Shown piece by piece: positions 1 to 13,100 of a stretch of DNA of 64,000 bases (position 1 is the stretch's first letter; the number at the start of each line of letters is the position of its first letter). The DNA is taken from contig JAKMXF010000359.1 in the NCBI GenBank assembly GCA_024704765.1, forward strand, positions 88,423-152,422, written 5' to 3'. This stretch comes from Oopsacas minuta. Taxonomy: Eukaryota > Porifera > Hexactinellida > Lyssacinosida > Leucopsacidae. The translations under genes were made by a program, and so were the position numbers. A model generated the notes under the pieces. The model ran no database searches. It was not told the origin of the DNA and saw only the letters and a list, made by a program, of their open reading frames with translations.

Positions 1-1
1 T

Positions 2-157
2 AAGGGTGCCTGGGAGGCCAAAAGCGTCGCTCAATTGGTTAATAGAATAAAAAAATGTCTAGCTGAAATGGACTGGACATCTGTCCAGGCAATGATCCGA
101 ACTTGTAAAACAAACATCAGAAAGGCAGCAGACAAAACACCTCTCGTAATGTTATAA
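2..157 (+). pseudogene. Tc1-type transposase C-terminal remnant
   Basis: An open frame of about 51 codons runs in from the left edge and stops at TAA (155-157). It reads KGAWEAKSVAQLVNRIKKCL and continues with an acidic and tryptophan-containing helix, a layout like the C-terminal end of Tc1/mariner transposases after the last catalytic acid (helical, K/R-rich, with an 'L..RI...W..' pattern). No catalytic residue is inside the window, so the assignment rests on this tail alone. The rest of the element lies to the left of the window. It could also be an unrelated coding fragment. Confidence 0.4.
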
Positions 158-282
158 TTGCCACTATATGAACTTTTGACTATGAATAGAGTATATACAA
201 AAGCCGAATGAATAGGCCACAATATTGTCCATTCAAGTCCTGATCAAAACCATTCCGGATTTTTAGTAGCACCCCGTTAGGG

Positions 283-798
283 CAGCGTTTCTCAACGTGG
301 GCGATATCGCCCACATGGGGACGATACAAAACTCTAGAGGGCAACGAACGATTGTTTAATTCAGCACAGGTTGCAGCTGAATTATTTGACCAAAATAATT
401 ATGTAATTGTAATTGTAATTGAAAAACACAAATCCATATAATTGCTGATTAATACCCTGCTCTATTGGCCACCGCGAAAATGATGATACCTCGTGGAGAA
501 GGGTTTCTCAGCCGTTGTTGAACATCTCACAAAGAAGAGGAATAGGCTGGAGATAACCAAACGCAGTCACCTTCGGCCCCTCTTGACCAAATTCCTTCCC
601 GATGTGAAAATCTTGTAACTGGGCACCTGTTCCGACCTTCACATTAAACTTATACAAATGAAAAATGTAGTTATATTATGTCTTAGTATTTGGTTATATA
701 ATATAATAAATATGCAAACGCGAAGAGGTTAGGGGGGAGGTGAGGGATGGCGCGATCATCGAAGTTGGCGACCGACAGAAATAGGTTGAGAAACGCTG
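283..798. mobile_element. Non-autonomous hAT-type element
   Basis: The left end CAGCGTTTCTCAACGTGGG (283) is mirrored by a right end ...GTTGAGAAACGCTG (ending 798). CAGCGTTTCTCAAC ends are typical of hAT elements. The 516-bp interior has no transposase and holds AATTGTAATTG-like runs near 400. The 8-bp flanks (CGTTAGGG and ATATAGAG) match poorly, so the target duplication is decayed or a neighbour was rearranged. Confidence 0.6.
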
Positions 799-959
799 AT
801 ATAGAGTATCCATGGCACCAGTAATAGAGGTAGTAAAACTGTCACAGTAGTAAATCTGTCGTACAACCGTACTCACCTATTACCCTTATATAGGGTACTT
901 GTACCCCTAATCCTAAGGCCTAGCCGTTGAAAGCAATTTCCTGGTACTATTTAGAAATT

Positions 960-1480
960 GTTTTCTTACTATTCGTAAATTATATAATAATAAATCTCGA
1001 TTGCTGTCTGTCTGTCTCTTTGTCCGTTGTCAAGGAAAGGATTTGATGTATGCAATTTTGAAATTGTCCCATAACTATGTATTTATCGTGTTTATCATGG
1101 AACTAAATCGAATTCAGTAAAACTTCACTAATATATCGTACATTCTGAATCCGATTCACTTTTGGATTGATCATTTTTCAATTTATTGTTGTTATGAATA
1201 TAAAGTAAACAAATTAGCAAAATCATAAAATTTACGTAGACACTTGCTCTCAGCGGCTACAAAGGGGGTTTATCTTAAAATATAATTCGATCATGTATAT
1301 CCCATATATGCATATTAGTCTGATATATCTATATTATAATACTCAAAGGGGATGTCAATTTGAAGAATAATGGATATCTCGAGGCGCGTCGAGTTCATCG
1401 CAAAGCGACGAGCCCAAATGCTCGTTAAACAATAATTCTCATAAGATAAGTTGAACCTGCGATAGTCAGATTCAGCGTAT
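960..1480 (-). repeat. Diverged copy related to element X
   Basis: Read on the minus strand, this stretch has in the same order several blocks of the element X copies at 22264-23642 and 45718-47085: GTTTACTTTATATTCAT, then a GATTCGGATTCAG-like block, then CAACGGACAAA followed by GACAGACAGACAG. The blocks are separated by diverged sequence. No terminal repeats or target duplication could be recognised, so the limits are approximate. No coding signal is present. Confidence 0.5.
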
Positions 1481-1499
1481 TTAATTACCCATATACCTG

Positions 1500-2163
1500 T
1501 TGTGTGCAAGTCTCTATTTTTCTGGAAATTTACGTTATCACAGTGATTCATAACGAAATACACACTTTTGGGACATTAACATGGGTAGATATCATATTTC
1601 CCATTCTTTTCATTCCAAAAACTAGCTATATTCAACTTGATCTTGAAAGAATTTCACGGATAGATTTATCCAGAAGTCGACAACTATGGAGTATTCTGAA
1701 CGAAGAAAAGTTGGCCGTTATGTACTAATTTTAGTTTATGCCATATCTAGCTAAATTAAATGGGGTATATGGTAAAATAATACCAAATATCAATAATGAC
1801 AGTACTAGTGTGTTAGCCAAATCAGATGCGAGCGGTGGAGATAAGCCATGTTTCCAACTATACTGGCCTAATACAAAGACTTCAAAATATGCACACCTGG
1901 TTATATGGTCTTGAACAGCGAATACGTACTTATGTAGAGATGCAGACGGAAATGATGAAATCTTTTATAGTTGTCTGATTCCAACCATTCGATTAACCGG
2001 ACACTCTCCCAAAAGTGGGCAACTTTTGTTTTGTTCGCAAGTGCATCAATTATCGAGTGTCTATTGTAGAATAATTTGCAGAATTTAAAATATTTTGTAA
2101 AGTTGTATGACGATTAGGTGTTCCTCGGATTAACTATGATTCGGTTAAGGATGTAGCGAAGGG
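1500..2163. other. No gene or element recognised
   Basis: AT-rich sequence. Short open frames here lack recognisable motifs and I could not support any as genes. Confidence 0.5.
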
Positions 2164-2313
2164 CGACAGCTCAGTCTATTAAATTCAGTTTGTTAAAAAA
2201 GTGGCACTGTTAATTGGAGGCGCTATGAAAGGTTAGGTTTAATCCAATGCACATAGTGCCCCAATTAATAGTGCCACTATTTAAACAAATTGTTTTTAAT
2301 AGACCAAGCTTTC
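2164..2313. repeat. Foldback (MITE-like) inverted repeat
   Basis: Two imperfect arms of roughly 55-60 bp face each other across a loop of about 30 bp. The left arm includes AGTGGCACTGTTAATTGG and GGCGCTATG; the right arm includes CATAGTGCCCCAATTAATAG and TGCCACT. Outer arm parts (AGTCTATTAAA and TTTAATAGACC) also pair. No coding capacity; this is most simply a foldback or MITE. The target duplication is not clear. Confidence 0.6.
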
Positions 2314-4475
2314 GGCACAGGTTGTATTTTTCTATTTTTTATTATCATTATCAGTTACCCATAAATTCTTTTTAGTAAATTTTAAATGATGACGTCATTT
2401 TCCCACATTTTGCTGTGTTCTCAAAATTCTAGCAATTTTTTTGAAATCCACATTGTCGATTTCCTACCATCCTTCAGACCATTATTTCGCAACAGAGATA
2501 CAGGCTGCGTCAGTGCCGCTGGCAATTTTTCACGATGGCGCCTGCCTCTCATACTCAGTATATTGGGTGGCTCATTTAATGACGATCTGCAACATTATGG
2601 TATACATTTTTCCTCTTCTATTCATTCATATTGTACGGTAATACGAAAGTATTTGATTTCTTATGAAATATTCCAAAAATTCTGTTTTGATTTGTCATCT
2701 CTGAGTTAAAAAGGAATGATAAATTGGATCCACAAGTATAATTCTAATAGTTATAACCCAAACGCAAATATCAAACACAACCGCACAAAATTTGCTCCTT
2801 CAGTCTTCGTTTTGTATGGTAAACATCCTTATTTGAGCATTGTGGAAATTTGTATATAATGTATCGAAATTCGTGATTCATAAACTAATGAAAATTCTAA
2901 TTATGTAAGAATTTTTTGCGGGCCGCTTAATGTATTGTGGACCCCTGTAGTAGACAATCCATTTTAGAAAGTCTATAACAGATTTTCCTCTATTATATTT
3001 AATTTTAGAAACTGTTTTCCGTTTTTCATAAGTTTCTCGTTCTCGGGTACATAATTACGTATATAGTCTTCTATTAAGTAGACCAAGTATGGTTAAAGTA
3101 ACTTTCTTCCATCAAAGATATCACTGATTTAATTCGTTCAATTCCACTAACCCGAAACATGTTTTTTGAAACTTAAGTATCATGGACTTATACTCTGAGG
3201 CTTTGGCGTACTCTTTTAATGCAGTTCTTGCGGGCAACAGTTTATAGAGAATCAAGCAAAAAATAGGAACTTCCATGAGTTGTAATATAATTGCATACAA
3301 ATTCCTAATTCAAACGCTGATATTAATATCAACAATAATTAAATAGAGAGAATCCAGACTTCATCTAGAGCTAGCCTACCCCGCACCCTGGATGTTCATA
3401 TATTCAATTACCCGCACCCTAGTTTATTAAGAACATGGGGATAGCACCTGATGAAGGTCAGATTTCGCGCACCCTCATGAATAGTTCTAAAAGTCACGCA
3501 CCTAGATAAAGGCTTGAGAGAATCCCTTAACGCCTGCAAAAACGATTCATAGTCACAAAGTCTTTTGGCTCAGCAAATATTTATACGTATATCTTGGAGG
3601 GAGTAGCGAGTGGACCAAAATTTAGAATGCGGCCTCTTTTGAGTATTACCCAGGAGAAAATTCGACTGTACAGGGCTTGTATTGCGCTGTTACCAGGTAT
3701 ATGATTGACAAAGGTTTGTAGGTGCGAACTGTGTGAAAATACTGATTTAAGCTGATTAAAGTATATATTTATATATCAGAAATTGACCAACATCTAATGT
3801 TATGATTTGGCCAACAGCCGTCTAGAGAAATCTTGGAGGTTTATAGCCCACACGAAGACCTTATGTGGCGACGACCCTCTAAATAGCCTATAAACCATTA
3901 ATAACCAGATTTTTTTACTACAAGTTACCTCAGGAAGTAGCCATAGGTATATCTGATTTATATGATATCTCCATTTATTTCACGTATATAACAAGATTAA
4001 TTGAATTATTTCGGAGAAAACCATATGCACATCATCATCGTGCTCGCCAGTATACTACGAGATTTGTGAATTTCGCTTGGCGCAACTGCAACCTCATAAA
4101 GATAAATTCAGCCTCTTACCCCTATCAGTGGCCGCGGGGTAGGCCTTACCACCGTGAAGCATATAGCATTTTCTGAATGTGGTCTAAATAGGTGAAGATC
4201 ATTGTGCTCTAGAGTAAGAAATGTCTTTCTATGGGAATTTTAGGTATCACCAGATATATTATAGTATTTAGACCTTTTTTGTCAATATGGATTACTCATA
4301 TTTCCGTTTGGAGAATTTAACGACATCACTCTTGTCTCGAATTTACAGTGTTCTTCAGAATGAGTTTGCTATAAGCGTGTTCCATTGTATATAGTTTGTT
4401 CATTCAGTATAAGTTGGATATATAATGTGTCCCCTTTTGCTATACCATTATTCAGCGAAAAAAGAGCTTATAGTG
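2314..4475. other. Intergenic or old repeat DNA, no gene seen
   Basis: No frame here resembles a known domain. Between 3378 and 3505 the motif CGCACC(CT) recurs four times at uneven spacing, which is unusual in this AT-rich background. A frame of about 100 codons at 2386-2709 has no recognisable motif and is not supported as a gene. Confidence 0.5.
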
Positions 4476-4477
4476 TA

Positions 4478-5790
4478 CAGGGTGACAATTAAGTTCTGAT
4501 CCACGAATATACTCTGTTTATTCCTAAACTAGTTATTCTTTCAATCCAAATTTTCACTGACAGTTAAAGCATATTATAATAAATCTTCCTATCCAATTCT
4601 ATTCGATATAACCGCCTTTTGCCTTTACTACAGCTTTAAGTCGTCCTTGAAACCATTGGACAGATTTACGGAGTTCTTCTTACGGAATTTTCTCCCATTC
4701 TATAATCAAAGCCTCCCGTAGAGATTCCAAATTTCCATGCGGAGTAGCGCAGGCTCTGCTCTGTAAAGTCCCCCAGATGGAATAGTCAAGTGGATTCAAA
4801 TCCGGACTTGAAGGAGGCCATTCTTCCCTTGGACAAAAAGTCAATATTTTCCCCTAAAAGCCAGGATTGAGTTGCTTTCGAGGCATGCGCTGGCGCAGAG
4901 TCCTGCTGGAAAATCTAGGGTGTGTTTTTGAACAAGGATGAACCAGCAGATTTGATTACAGGCTCAAGAATAAACTCTCTTTATATGTTTGCGAGTTAAT
5001 TTTGACCCCTTGTGGGACAAAAATCAATTTTGTCCGAGAATCTGCTGACACCCCAGCCCAGACCATCACAGAAAGCGGTCTTTGCACTCGATCGATGAAT
5101 TTAATGCTCTCAGGGATGTCTTTGCATGGCGACACAATCATTCTATCATTTTGACGGTTAGTTGCTTCATCTACCGTGAAAATCTTCTCGTCCGAAAACA
5201 ATATCTGTTCAGAATCTTCATTTATGAGGCGCCACAGAAGCCTTTTGCACCTTTCAAGTCTTTTTATCCGAAGAGTGGGAGTGAGATGATGAACTGTTTG
5301 CCGTTTGAGTGATTTAAGTCCCAGGTCCTCATGTATCATCTTTCGCAATGTTTCGCGATTAACAGGGTATTCCCTTGCCATCTTCCGGATTGACCGCCTG
5401 GGATTTCGGCGGATTTTACTGCGGAGTTTTTCCCTTAGTGCTCTCGTACGAACTGTCGCCGGTCGGCCAGAACGAGGCTTGTCCTCCACACTTTTGGTAT
5501 CGATATATCGTTTAATAGTACGATAAATGAATAATCTGTTGATCTTTTCGTTTTTCAGATTTTTCGAAATCTCGCTCTGTGTGCTCCCGTTCATAAATAA
5601 TGAGATAATTTTTGACCTCTTTACTTCCATGTTGAAATTTCTGATTTTATGCGTATGTAGATTTAGATTACTGTTTGAGCATAACAGGAAGACATATATG
5701 TTAGAATATAAATGATAGAATTATAATAGAATATATTGGAAGCGTATCAGATCTATTGGAACTATGCATCAGAACTTAATTGTCACCCTG
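4478..5790 (-). mobile_element. DD37D mariner-like element, copy 1
   Basis: A complete element of 1313 bp. The left end CAGGGTGACAATTAAGTTCT (4478) is repeated inverted at the right end (...AATTGTCACCCTG, ending 5790), with TA on both sides (4476-4477 and 5791-5792), as expected for Tc1/mariner insertion. The transposase lies on the minus strand. A closely similar copy in the opposite orientation is at 38082-39396. Confidence 0.93.
4680..5630 (-). pseudogene. DD37D mariner-like transposase, frameshifted
   Basis: Starts at ATG (5630) with a helix-turn-helix region (STQSEISKNLKNEKINRLFI), then GRPATVRT, the first catalytic Asp in FSDEKIFTVD, and VMVWAGVSAD. The 224-codon frame stops after YKESLFLSL. 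The protein resumes in another frame with QQDSAPAHASKATQSW (second Asp) and, after another shift, SPDLNPLDYSIW (third Asp), ending near 4680. Counting across the shifts gives 37 residues between the second and third acids. A stop (TAG) lies just before IFQQDSA in this copy but not in the 38 kb copy. It would cut and paste its element in the nucleus if intact, but with these lesions it should be inactive. Confidence 0.9.
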
Positions 5791-5792
5791 TA

Positions 5793-6983
5793 TTGATGCA
5801 ACAATGTTAATACACTACGTATCCTGCATTAATATACATAGTTGTCAACTTTTGTGAAGTTTTTTCTTGAGTTTTTTCAGATGAGTTGTATATATTTAGT
5901 TTTGAAGTGAAATGGATGTCTAATAGAGCATTTACCACCATTATTGTGCAATAGTTTTCATTTTTGTATGTATGAGGGTTTCATTCAAGTATTAAGGGTC
6001 ATCCGCCTATAACTGAATAGTTAGTATTTTCATATTCCTGGACTATACATTTGTTATACGGCATAGGCAGGTTAATAACAAAATTTCTGCACTCCTGTAG
6101 GCGCGCGGCATACGCCTGGATAAACCCATTGTATGAATCACTGTGATACCTTCAATTTCCGCTGAAATTTTAGAGTAATAGTGCAAAAATAAAAGTGATG
6201 TTGTGTTCAAATACCTGAGTTTCACTTTATATTCGTGAGATTTGACAACCATGACTATATTGAATCTAATTTGATGATGCATCTAAAATTCCAAATCTCG
6301 ATGAGTTATGGGTAATAGTTTTGGTCTTGCGTCATAGTATAGGGATCGACCCGCGATCTTGACCCAATATCCATTGACTCTTTCTCCACACTATGATCAG
6401 TTTAAACGTTATTGGAATTGGATCTCTGTCAGCATTGAATATTTTTAGATTTAACTTCATACTTCGTATTACAAGACGTATAACTCACATGTTTTTCATA
6501 GCATCATGGATAGCGAGTAGATGGCTATATTTTGAAATTAAGGTCCAAACACGTTAACTACTTGTGGTATGCCCTTTAAATGTATTTCCAACACGTAATT
6601 ACGCTACGCGTTTACACACTTGCCTTCTCAAAATTTCTATCTCATCATCTGACTACGTAATTTCTATTTTGCATAATTTTTTAGTAGGTTTCGCCGCTGT
6701 TTTTAGCCTTCTAATGAGTAAGTTAAGTCTTTGATATTTATGTAGTATCATGATACCATGTAGTGGTTTCGAATAGTAGAAATTTTGATGGAATGCTGAT
6801 ACAGTCCACTTTTGCTATTCAAATACAAATCAGATTCAGCAATTCTGATATACAGGTGTGTATTACCCCATTATCAATTTTTCGAATTGATGCAGCCAAA
6901 TATTTTAGACTTATTCCCATTTTCATTTGTGCCACAAACAGCCAAGTAGCACACCGCTAGAATATTGGCACAACAATGGAATA
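5793..6983. other. No gene seen; contains one dispersed repeat block
   Basis: AT-rich. The block around 6855-6960 (GTGTGTATTACCCCATTATC, then TCAATTTTTCGAATTGAT) resembles one around 13565-13665, so a low-copy dispersed repeat is present. Open frames at 6043-6282 (minus) and 6763-6960 (plus) carry no recognisable domain. Confidence 0.45.
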
Positions 6984-7241
6984 GTGTATGACAGGCACGT
7001 AGCTAGAGCAAGACATTCAGGGGGGCAAGAAGTATTTCGGGAGGGCAATTGCAGGGATAAATATTTTTGAAAAGTTAATTACTTGTGTATAACAAGTACG
7101 ACCCAGTCTCCTTTTCTTACATGTATAACTTTTTAATTCATAAAGTACCAGATTACTAGGCTAGGGAGCATTAGATTAGTCTACATTATAGTAAGAGCAT
7201 TTATTAAGATACTAAACTCAATTCAGGGATACTATTTGACA

Positions 7242-9561
7242 TTACAAAAGAAAGCGGCGGTGCTTCATCTGCTTAAAATGTTCGATCACATCATTATAAC
7301 AAAGTGTTTCTGCAATATCTTTTTCAATAGATAACAGGGCAAGATGGTTGAGACGCTCAGTGGTCATTTGTGAGCGCAAACGTGTTTTTATTCTCTTAAC
7401 AGATGAGAACATTCTCTCAACTTTGCAAGACGTCTGAGGGATAGTCACAAGAATTTGGTATAAGTTGAAAACATCAGGGAAAATATCTTTGTCAATCACA
7501 TCCAGTACATCGATCAAAGTATTTAGCTGAGATTCATCTTTCGAGCAATAAACGAACGGAGAACTTCTATTTCACAATCTTTGATATCTATTGCATACAG
7601 TTCAGATAGTGTATTCAATTCCTGTTTGTTAAGAAAGTTTTGAGACCTTGGTAAGCAGCAATCAGCAGCCTTCATGATGCCTGATTGATCTGTACCAAAA
7701 CGGGCATCCAATCCTGCTAAGATCTCGCGGACATTTTGGCGTAACAATATTTCAAGCTCTTCAAAGTTGGATGCGTTTGTGTGTCCAACAGAGCTATTTA
7801 GATATCCTTCTCTAAACCTTTCTGGAAGACGCCGTTGCCTGATTGTGTCTCTTACATCAAAATTTTCGATTTCATATTCACCAGACAAATCTTTGGCATA
7901 TTCGACAACCTTGTCAAAATCGAAATTGACCAACCTTTCCCTCAGATCGGCAAGTAATATCAAACAAGAAGAAACAGTTGCTGTCGACTTCTGAAAAGCT
8001 TTAGTGCAAAAATCAGAGTAATCATACAGCCTACCAAAGTAAACTAAGATGGTCATAAATTTCTTTGTTTGTAGACTACCTAGTAAAGATTTAGCTGCTA
8101 AACTTGTGTCTGCATCATTATCATTTCCAAATATGCTTAAAGTATCAAGTATGCAATCAAACCGACGCAGAAACCTTTCCACCTCCAAAGAACGGGAAGA
8201 CCAACGAGTACTACATGAACGTGCAAGTTCAAGAGCTTGGACGTTGGGGGATAGCGCTCATCCTGGACGTCTATGAAAACTGCATGTCGCTTTGTTCCAT
8301 TCATGAACGAATACGTCAAATCCAATATATCAAAGAAAGATTTCATCAGAGGATGTCGTTCAGCAGTTGCAGCTAATACTAAGTTAAGCCTATGTGAAGC
8401 ACAATGAACATATGTGGCATTGCGATAACCTGCTCCTTTCATGCGGGCTTGGACACCACCGTGTATTCCTGACATAACACTAGCCCCGTCGTAACCCTGC
8501 CCTACACATTTCAGAGGATCGAGCTCAAAAGGCTTAAGTAGCTCTATCAGTTTTTCAGAGATGGTGCCCGCATCCATGTCCTTCAATTCAATAAAGCCAA
8601 TAGCTCTTTCTCGGACATTACCTTTATGGATATATCGCAAAGAAGCACCTAACAACTCCTTCTTAGATGCATCTTTTACTTCGTCAGCTAGAATAGCATA
8701 ACAAGACGCGATTTCTACTTCACTTTTAACATAGTCTAGAAGCACTGAAGCGAGTGATGTAAGCAAATCATTTTGAATATCTGGACTTAGCATTTTTGCA
8801 TTTCCTGGAAGACTTTCTATCCTCTTGGTCACATTGCTATCATATTTTCCTAAAAGTTCTAATATTTCAAGAAAGTTCCCTTTATTAAGCGACTGATCTG
8901 ATTCATCATCTCCTCGAAGAGGAATATCTTGTTTGACACAAAAAGTAATAATGTCAAGAACAGTCATTAAATGTTTCCGATTGTCATCTATGAATTTCTC
9001 ATTTCGAAAATTGGGATCCAGTTGCTTATCTACCGTCCCTATTATTTGATGAATTGGCCAGACTTTCTGTGTTTCAACAGCTGCCATATGACACACAGAA
9101 CTATCGTGCTTCCTGCACTTGTCGCCAAGTTTCCTCCAGTCACAAAGTCCTTTTGTTGAAAAAGTTGCTTCAGCTGTTGATCCTCCAAAAAGCCGACACG
9201 GTTGGCAAAATATAGCATCGAGTTCTTTGCTATACTCTATCCAGGAGAATTGGGCATACCAATGAGTACTAAAATGTCTACCGGCCTCATTTTTTGGGAA
9301 GATAATAGAAGGCTGCCTCGGTTTCTCACCATTGTTGGACAAATCATTTACAGTCACAATTGGTGATTGTATATGAGTCGTGTTTAAACTTGGAGTTGAA
9401 ATAGTTGTACAAGAATCGGAAGTTAAAGGGGTCGAAACTTGAATACTCGTAACAACAGGCTCTACCTCCTCATAATTTGAAGAGACGACATGATCTTCGA
9501 TTTCTATTCGATTTCTTTTAAAATATGCCTGAACTTTGCTTTGTTGTAGTCTTTTAGTCAT
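7242..9561 (-). pseudogene. hAT transposase (TTF zinc finger / DUF4371 type), two frameshifts
   Basis: Begins at ATG 9561. The first 474 codons hold a TTF-type zinc-binding region (HFSTHWYAQFSWIEYS...FCQPCRLFGG, then CRKHDSS.CH) and the DUF4371/RNase-H-like core (ADEVKDASKKELLGASLRY, GQGYDGASVMSG, HCASHRLNLVL). A frameshift near 8260 moves the protein into a 221-codon frame (LEVERFLRRFDCILDTLSIF...). A second shift near 7520 leads to a 91-codon frame with the C-terminal hAT dimerisation signature (TSCKVERMFSSVKRIKTRLR, MTTERLNHLALL). The joined length near 770 residues fits ZMYM1-like hAT transposases. The inverse copy has exactly the same two shifts. An intron at either point is possible but I saw no clear splice sites. 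Confidence 0.9.
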
Positions 9562-9952
9562 CTAGAATTGTTTGAGATACGAGTCACTGAACTGATTGAA
9601 GAACAGAAAATGTGAAAGATTTGATGATATAGAATGACTTTATAACTTATAGAGAATATCTGAAATTGGCTTCACTCATGTGTAAATTTCAAAACAAGCT
9701 TTGAAAACTGAAACCCTAAGAGCATCACCAATGCTTCAATTACTTCAATGGACAGTCTAACTTCTGACAACAATTACTAGCGGTCGTGGTAATTCAATTA
9801 AAATTATAGTCGAAATTCAGTGCCTGTCAAAATAGAACAAGTTTACTATCAATGAGCGTTACTTCCTGTCTAGTATTAAAACCATCATCGCAACGCGAGT
9901 TATTAATTTCATAGTTTTGACGATGCAGTTGAAGTACATAGGCTATTAATTA

Positions 9953-10093
9953 CAGTGGAGTTCGCTTATTAGCAACTCGGATTTTGCAGAGATTCGGTTG
10001 CTAATAGGACAACGAAATTAACATTATAATCCCGTTTGGGACCCGAAAGCTGGTTGCTAATAGAGCAATATTACTAATAAGCTAACTACATTG
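9953..10093. mobile_element. Pogo/Tigger-like MITE inside the left hAT
   Basis: 141 bp with ends CAGTGGAGTTCGCTTATTAG and (inverted) CAATGTAGTTAGCTTATTAG, flanked by TA on both sides (9951-9952, 10094-10095). It sits in the same position in both hAT copies, so it inserted before the hAT was duplicated. No coding capacity. The family name is by terminus style and TA duplication only. Confidence 0.7.
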
Positions 10094-10187
10094 TATATAA
10101 AAACAAAACTTCCAAATTTATCTGGGGGGCGAGAAAAACTTTTGGGGGGGCGACTGCCCCCCCTTGACCCCCGTAGCTACGTACCTG

Positions 10188-13100
10188 ATTTAGCCAATGA
10201 GAAAATGCCTTACTTCAACATGTACATCTAATGAGGGTCAGAATATCAGAATCGGAAATATAAGGGGATTCAGATATTTGGGTATAGAATTATATTCTGA
10301 AAGTCATTAGATACAATAGGGGTGCAAATTATCGCTGCCATGACCCATGTTCCTAGAAATTAATCCTACAATGAAGGGACATTTTCTCACAGGAGGCTGT
10401 TTTCATTAATGGTAAAAGTGAAATATATACAGTTAAAAATAATGGAATTGTATATTGGGAATAAATAGTTAGTATTTTATGTTTTGTTTCAACTTAGGGA
10501 TTAAAATAGTTCTGGATACTACATCTTTCTAAATTTAACTCTTTGAATCATTATGAGGAAGAAAATCTATAATAGCATAGTAGTAAAATTACAATAATTT
10601 TTAATTATCTTTGTAAATTTTGCTGTTAGTGCTACGAGTGTGAAGTTGCCTAGTATTCGATAATCTGAACTTGAATCACAAATTATACTCGCCCGTACAC
10701 ATGAGTTAATTCAATTGGTACCATTCGATAGAGGATGGCTGAACGTTTTAGGCAATAGAAATTATTTTCAAAAATTTTGCTTTATAAAGCACAAAATTCA
10801 CAAACCACAAAAATTTCAAGTATGCCAATATTAACAAGGAAATCCCCATATATTACTCCTTATTAAACCGTAATATATTTAGTAACACCAGAACTAAAAT
10901 TTTTCGAGATTCCAATTATATTATACACACTGGGTTAACTTGCTATAGAGTCAATAAAAGTTGACTGTCCAGGTAGTTCAGAAGTCCAAGGTTTCAAAAA
11001 GGAGTCACTAGATGAAGGATAAATTTGAGAATACAATGTTGCGACATTCGAGGAACATTACTGCGTAACCAGGCAAGATATATTCCCGAAAATAGTCACT
11101 AACCTCACAAAAATGTGAAATATTTCACTGATAGTACACTCGCTTAAAAAACAAAAGGAACGATCATGCATTTTGACACAGTAGAATTATCAGACACTTT
11201 GAGGTTGTTCCACAACACAAATTACTCATCCTCGGGTTTAGTTCTAACTCCAATTTCCATTGTCGGCCACAATAGATCACTTAATCGACATACTTTGAAG
11301 GTGTTAAAATTCAGCTAACGGCCACAATCTAATCCATTCCGATATTCGTAAACAGGATAAATTCCCAATTGGTAGATTGATCAATTCAACAGATATTGTT
11401 CATAGCAACGGAAAAATATCTCAGGAATATGAAAATATTACATTCTCAAAATTATACGCGTGTTACTCACATATTTTGTCATTGAAGCGATTATGCAAAA
11501 TGGACATATTTATAATGGACGGGATAATTATTAGTTTGTGTCAGACCGATTATATACATTATCCTTCACAAATATTCTTAGGTAATTAATAAAATAGATC
11601 AAATGATTACCACACCTGTCTATTATGGTTAAAATCTATAGCGATCACCTGTATGCAACCGCTACTTTAAATAGCTCCTTCTGTGGACGTTAGAGATCAC
11701 CTGGGAATCTTTGTTAATTCCAGGGGTCTAACCGGGAAATTATAACACATTTATATAATAATAAAATTTAAACCAAGGTTGGATCCGAATAGTTAAATAT
11801 TCGGTTACCAACAGAATATTAGTACGTATTAGATATTCAGTCGGCTGAAACCGAATAGTATCAGTAGTCTTCAGTTGAATCAAAAGAATATTATCAGTAT
11901 AGGTTAAGGCTACCATTCATGAATATACTGATATAAGGCGTGAGGGGTTTCAACCTTGCTTAGCATTTACCGAGAGTTTGCAGTCATTAGATTGAACATG
12001 AAATATAAAAATCACGATTTAAAGTGCAAGGTAATTATAGACTTTGAAATAGTAGTCTGAATTCCTGCAATACTTTTAGAACTAAATACTATTTCTAACC
12101 TCAGAATTATGGCCATTTGCTATAACAATAGTTCACAACATATTGAATAAATAGATTAGATCTTTTTATTACGCATGTTTATGTAGCATTAAATCCCGGG
12201 CTCAATCCTGTCCGGGAAAAATATTTTCCAAATAGATAACTAGTGGCAGTTATAGACAAGTTGACAATACAAGTTGTACTTGTCCCTGCAAGATGTAGGC
12301 AAGTTAGATCTGAGTTTTCATAGTTATATGCACAAGCCATCTTCATTCTGGGAATTACGCTGCTGAAACGAGGCAGGAAGTTCTAATCATCTTTGGAATT
12401 AGATGCCTTCAGTAATCGCAATACAGTATTTCCTTGAATAGTAGCCAGGGGCATTATACGTCTCAAGGACCATAAGAGGAGGTTAAGGCATTTGTAAATA
12501 GGTTAATTTGTTAAAAAGGTTAATTTTGTTTTGTAATCCGTACTTGTTTTTATCCCAAGTCAAGGCAGCAAGAAGATTTAAATTGGTCAGGGTGACCAAT
12601 ACAAAATATATTGAGTTATTAAAGTTGGCCCCGATGAGCTAATACTAGTCTTATTAGCAGTCAAGGATTGGCCCAGTTGAAACATGACAGACAAGAGCGT
12701 TTCCCACGGCCAGGAAAGTAAAAGTAGTTAAATGAATATACAGAGAAGGAATTATTCTTTTAGGTATATATAAGAATTTCTTACGCTCTCAGGAGGTGAA
12801 GGGGCTCTATTCAGGGAAATATGGTATCTCATAACTAAAACCCTTTCTTCTAAATAGTAAGGGGAATAACAACAATACTCTCGAACTAGTTTGGGAAATT
12901 ACACATAATCCAGAGGAGAAAGTTCAACGTTGAGATCAATCAACTATCAAATGCTATACTCCAATTACATACTTACATCTACGTACTATGTATTTGCATG
13001 ACTCTAACTGGAATTAGATAACTTATTTTTTTGCAGACTATTTTGATGTAAATGCAGTACACCATCAATTACCTGAGCACCTTTGAATACACTTTCAAGT

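Larger units (their letters stand above)
6992..10187 (-). mobile_element. hAT element, left copy of inverted pair
   Basis: 3196 bp bounded by CAGGCACGTAGCTAGAGC (6992) and the inverted end ...GTAGCTACGTACCTG (10187), with G-runs just inside both ends. It is nearly identical, in inverse orientation, to 13778-16975; differences seen are a few bases in the G-runs and two or three substitutions. Flanks are GTGTATGA on the left and ATTTAGCC on the right. These do not match each other but match the flanks of the other copy in reverse complement. Confidence 0.92.

Noticed and set aside
2386-2709. 107-codon frame as a gene
   Set aside because: No domain, no splice context, composition like background.
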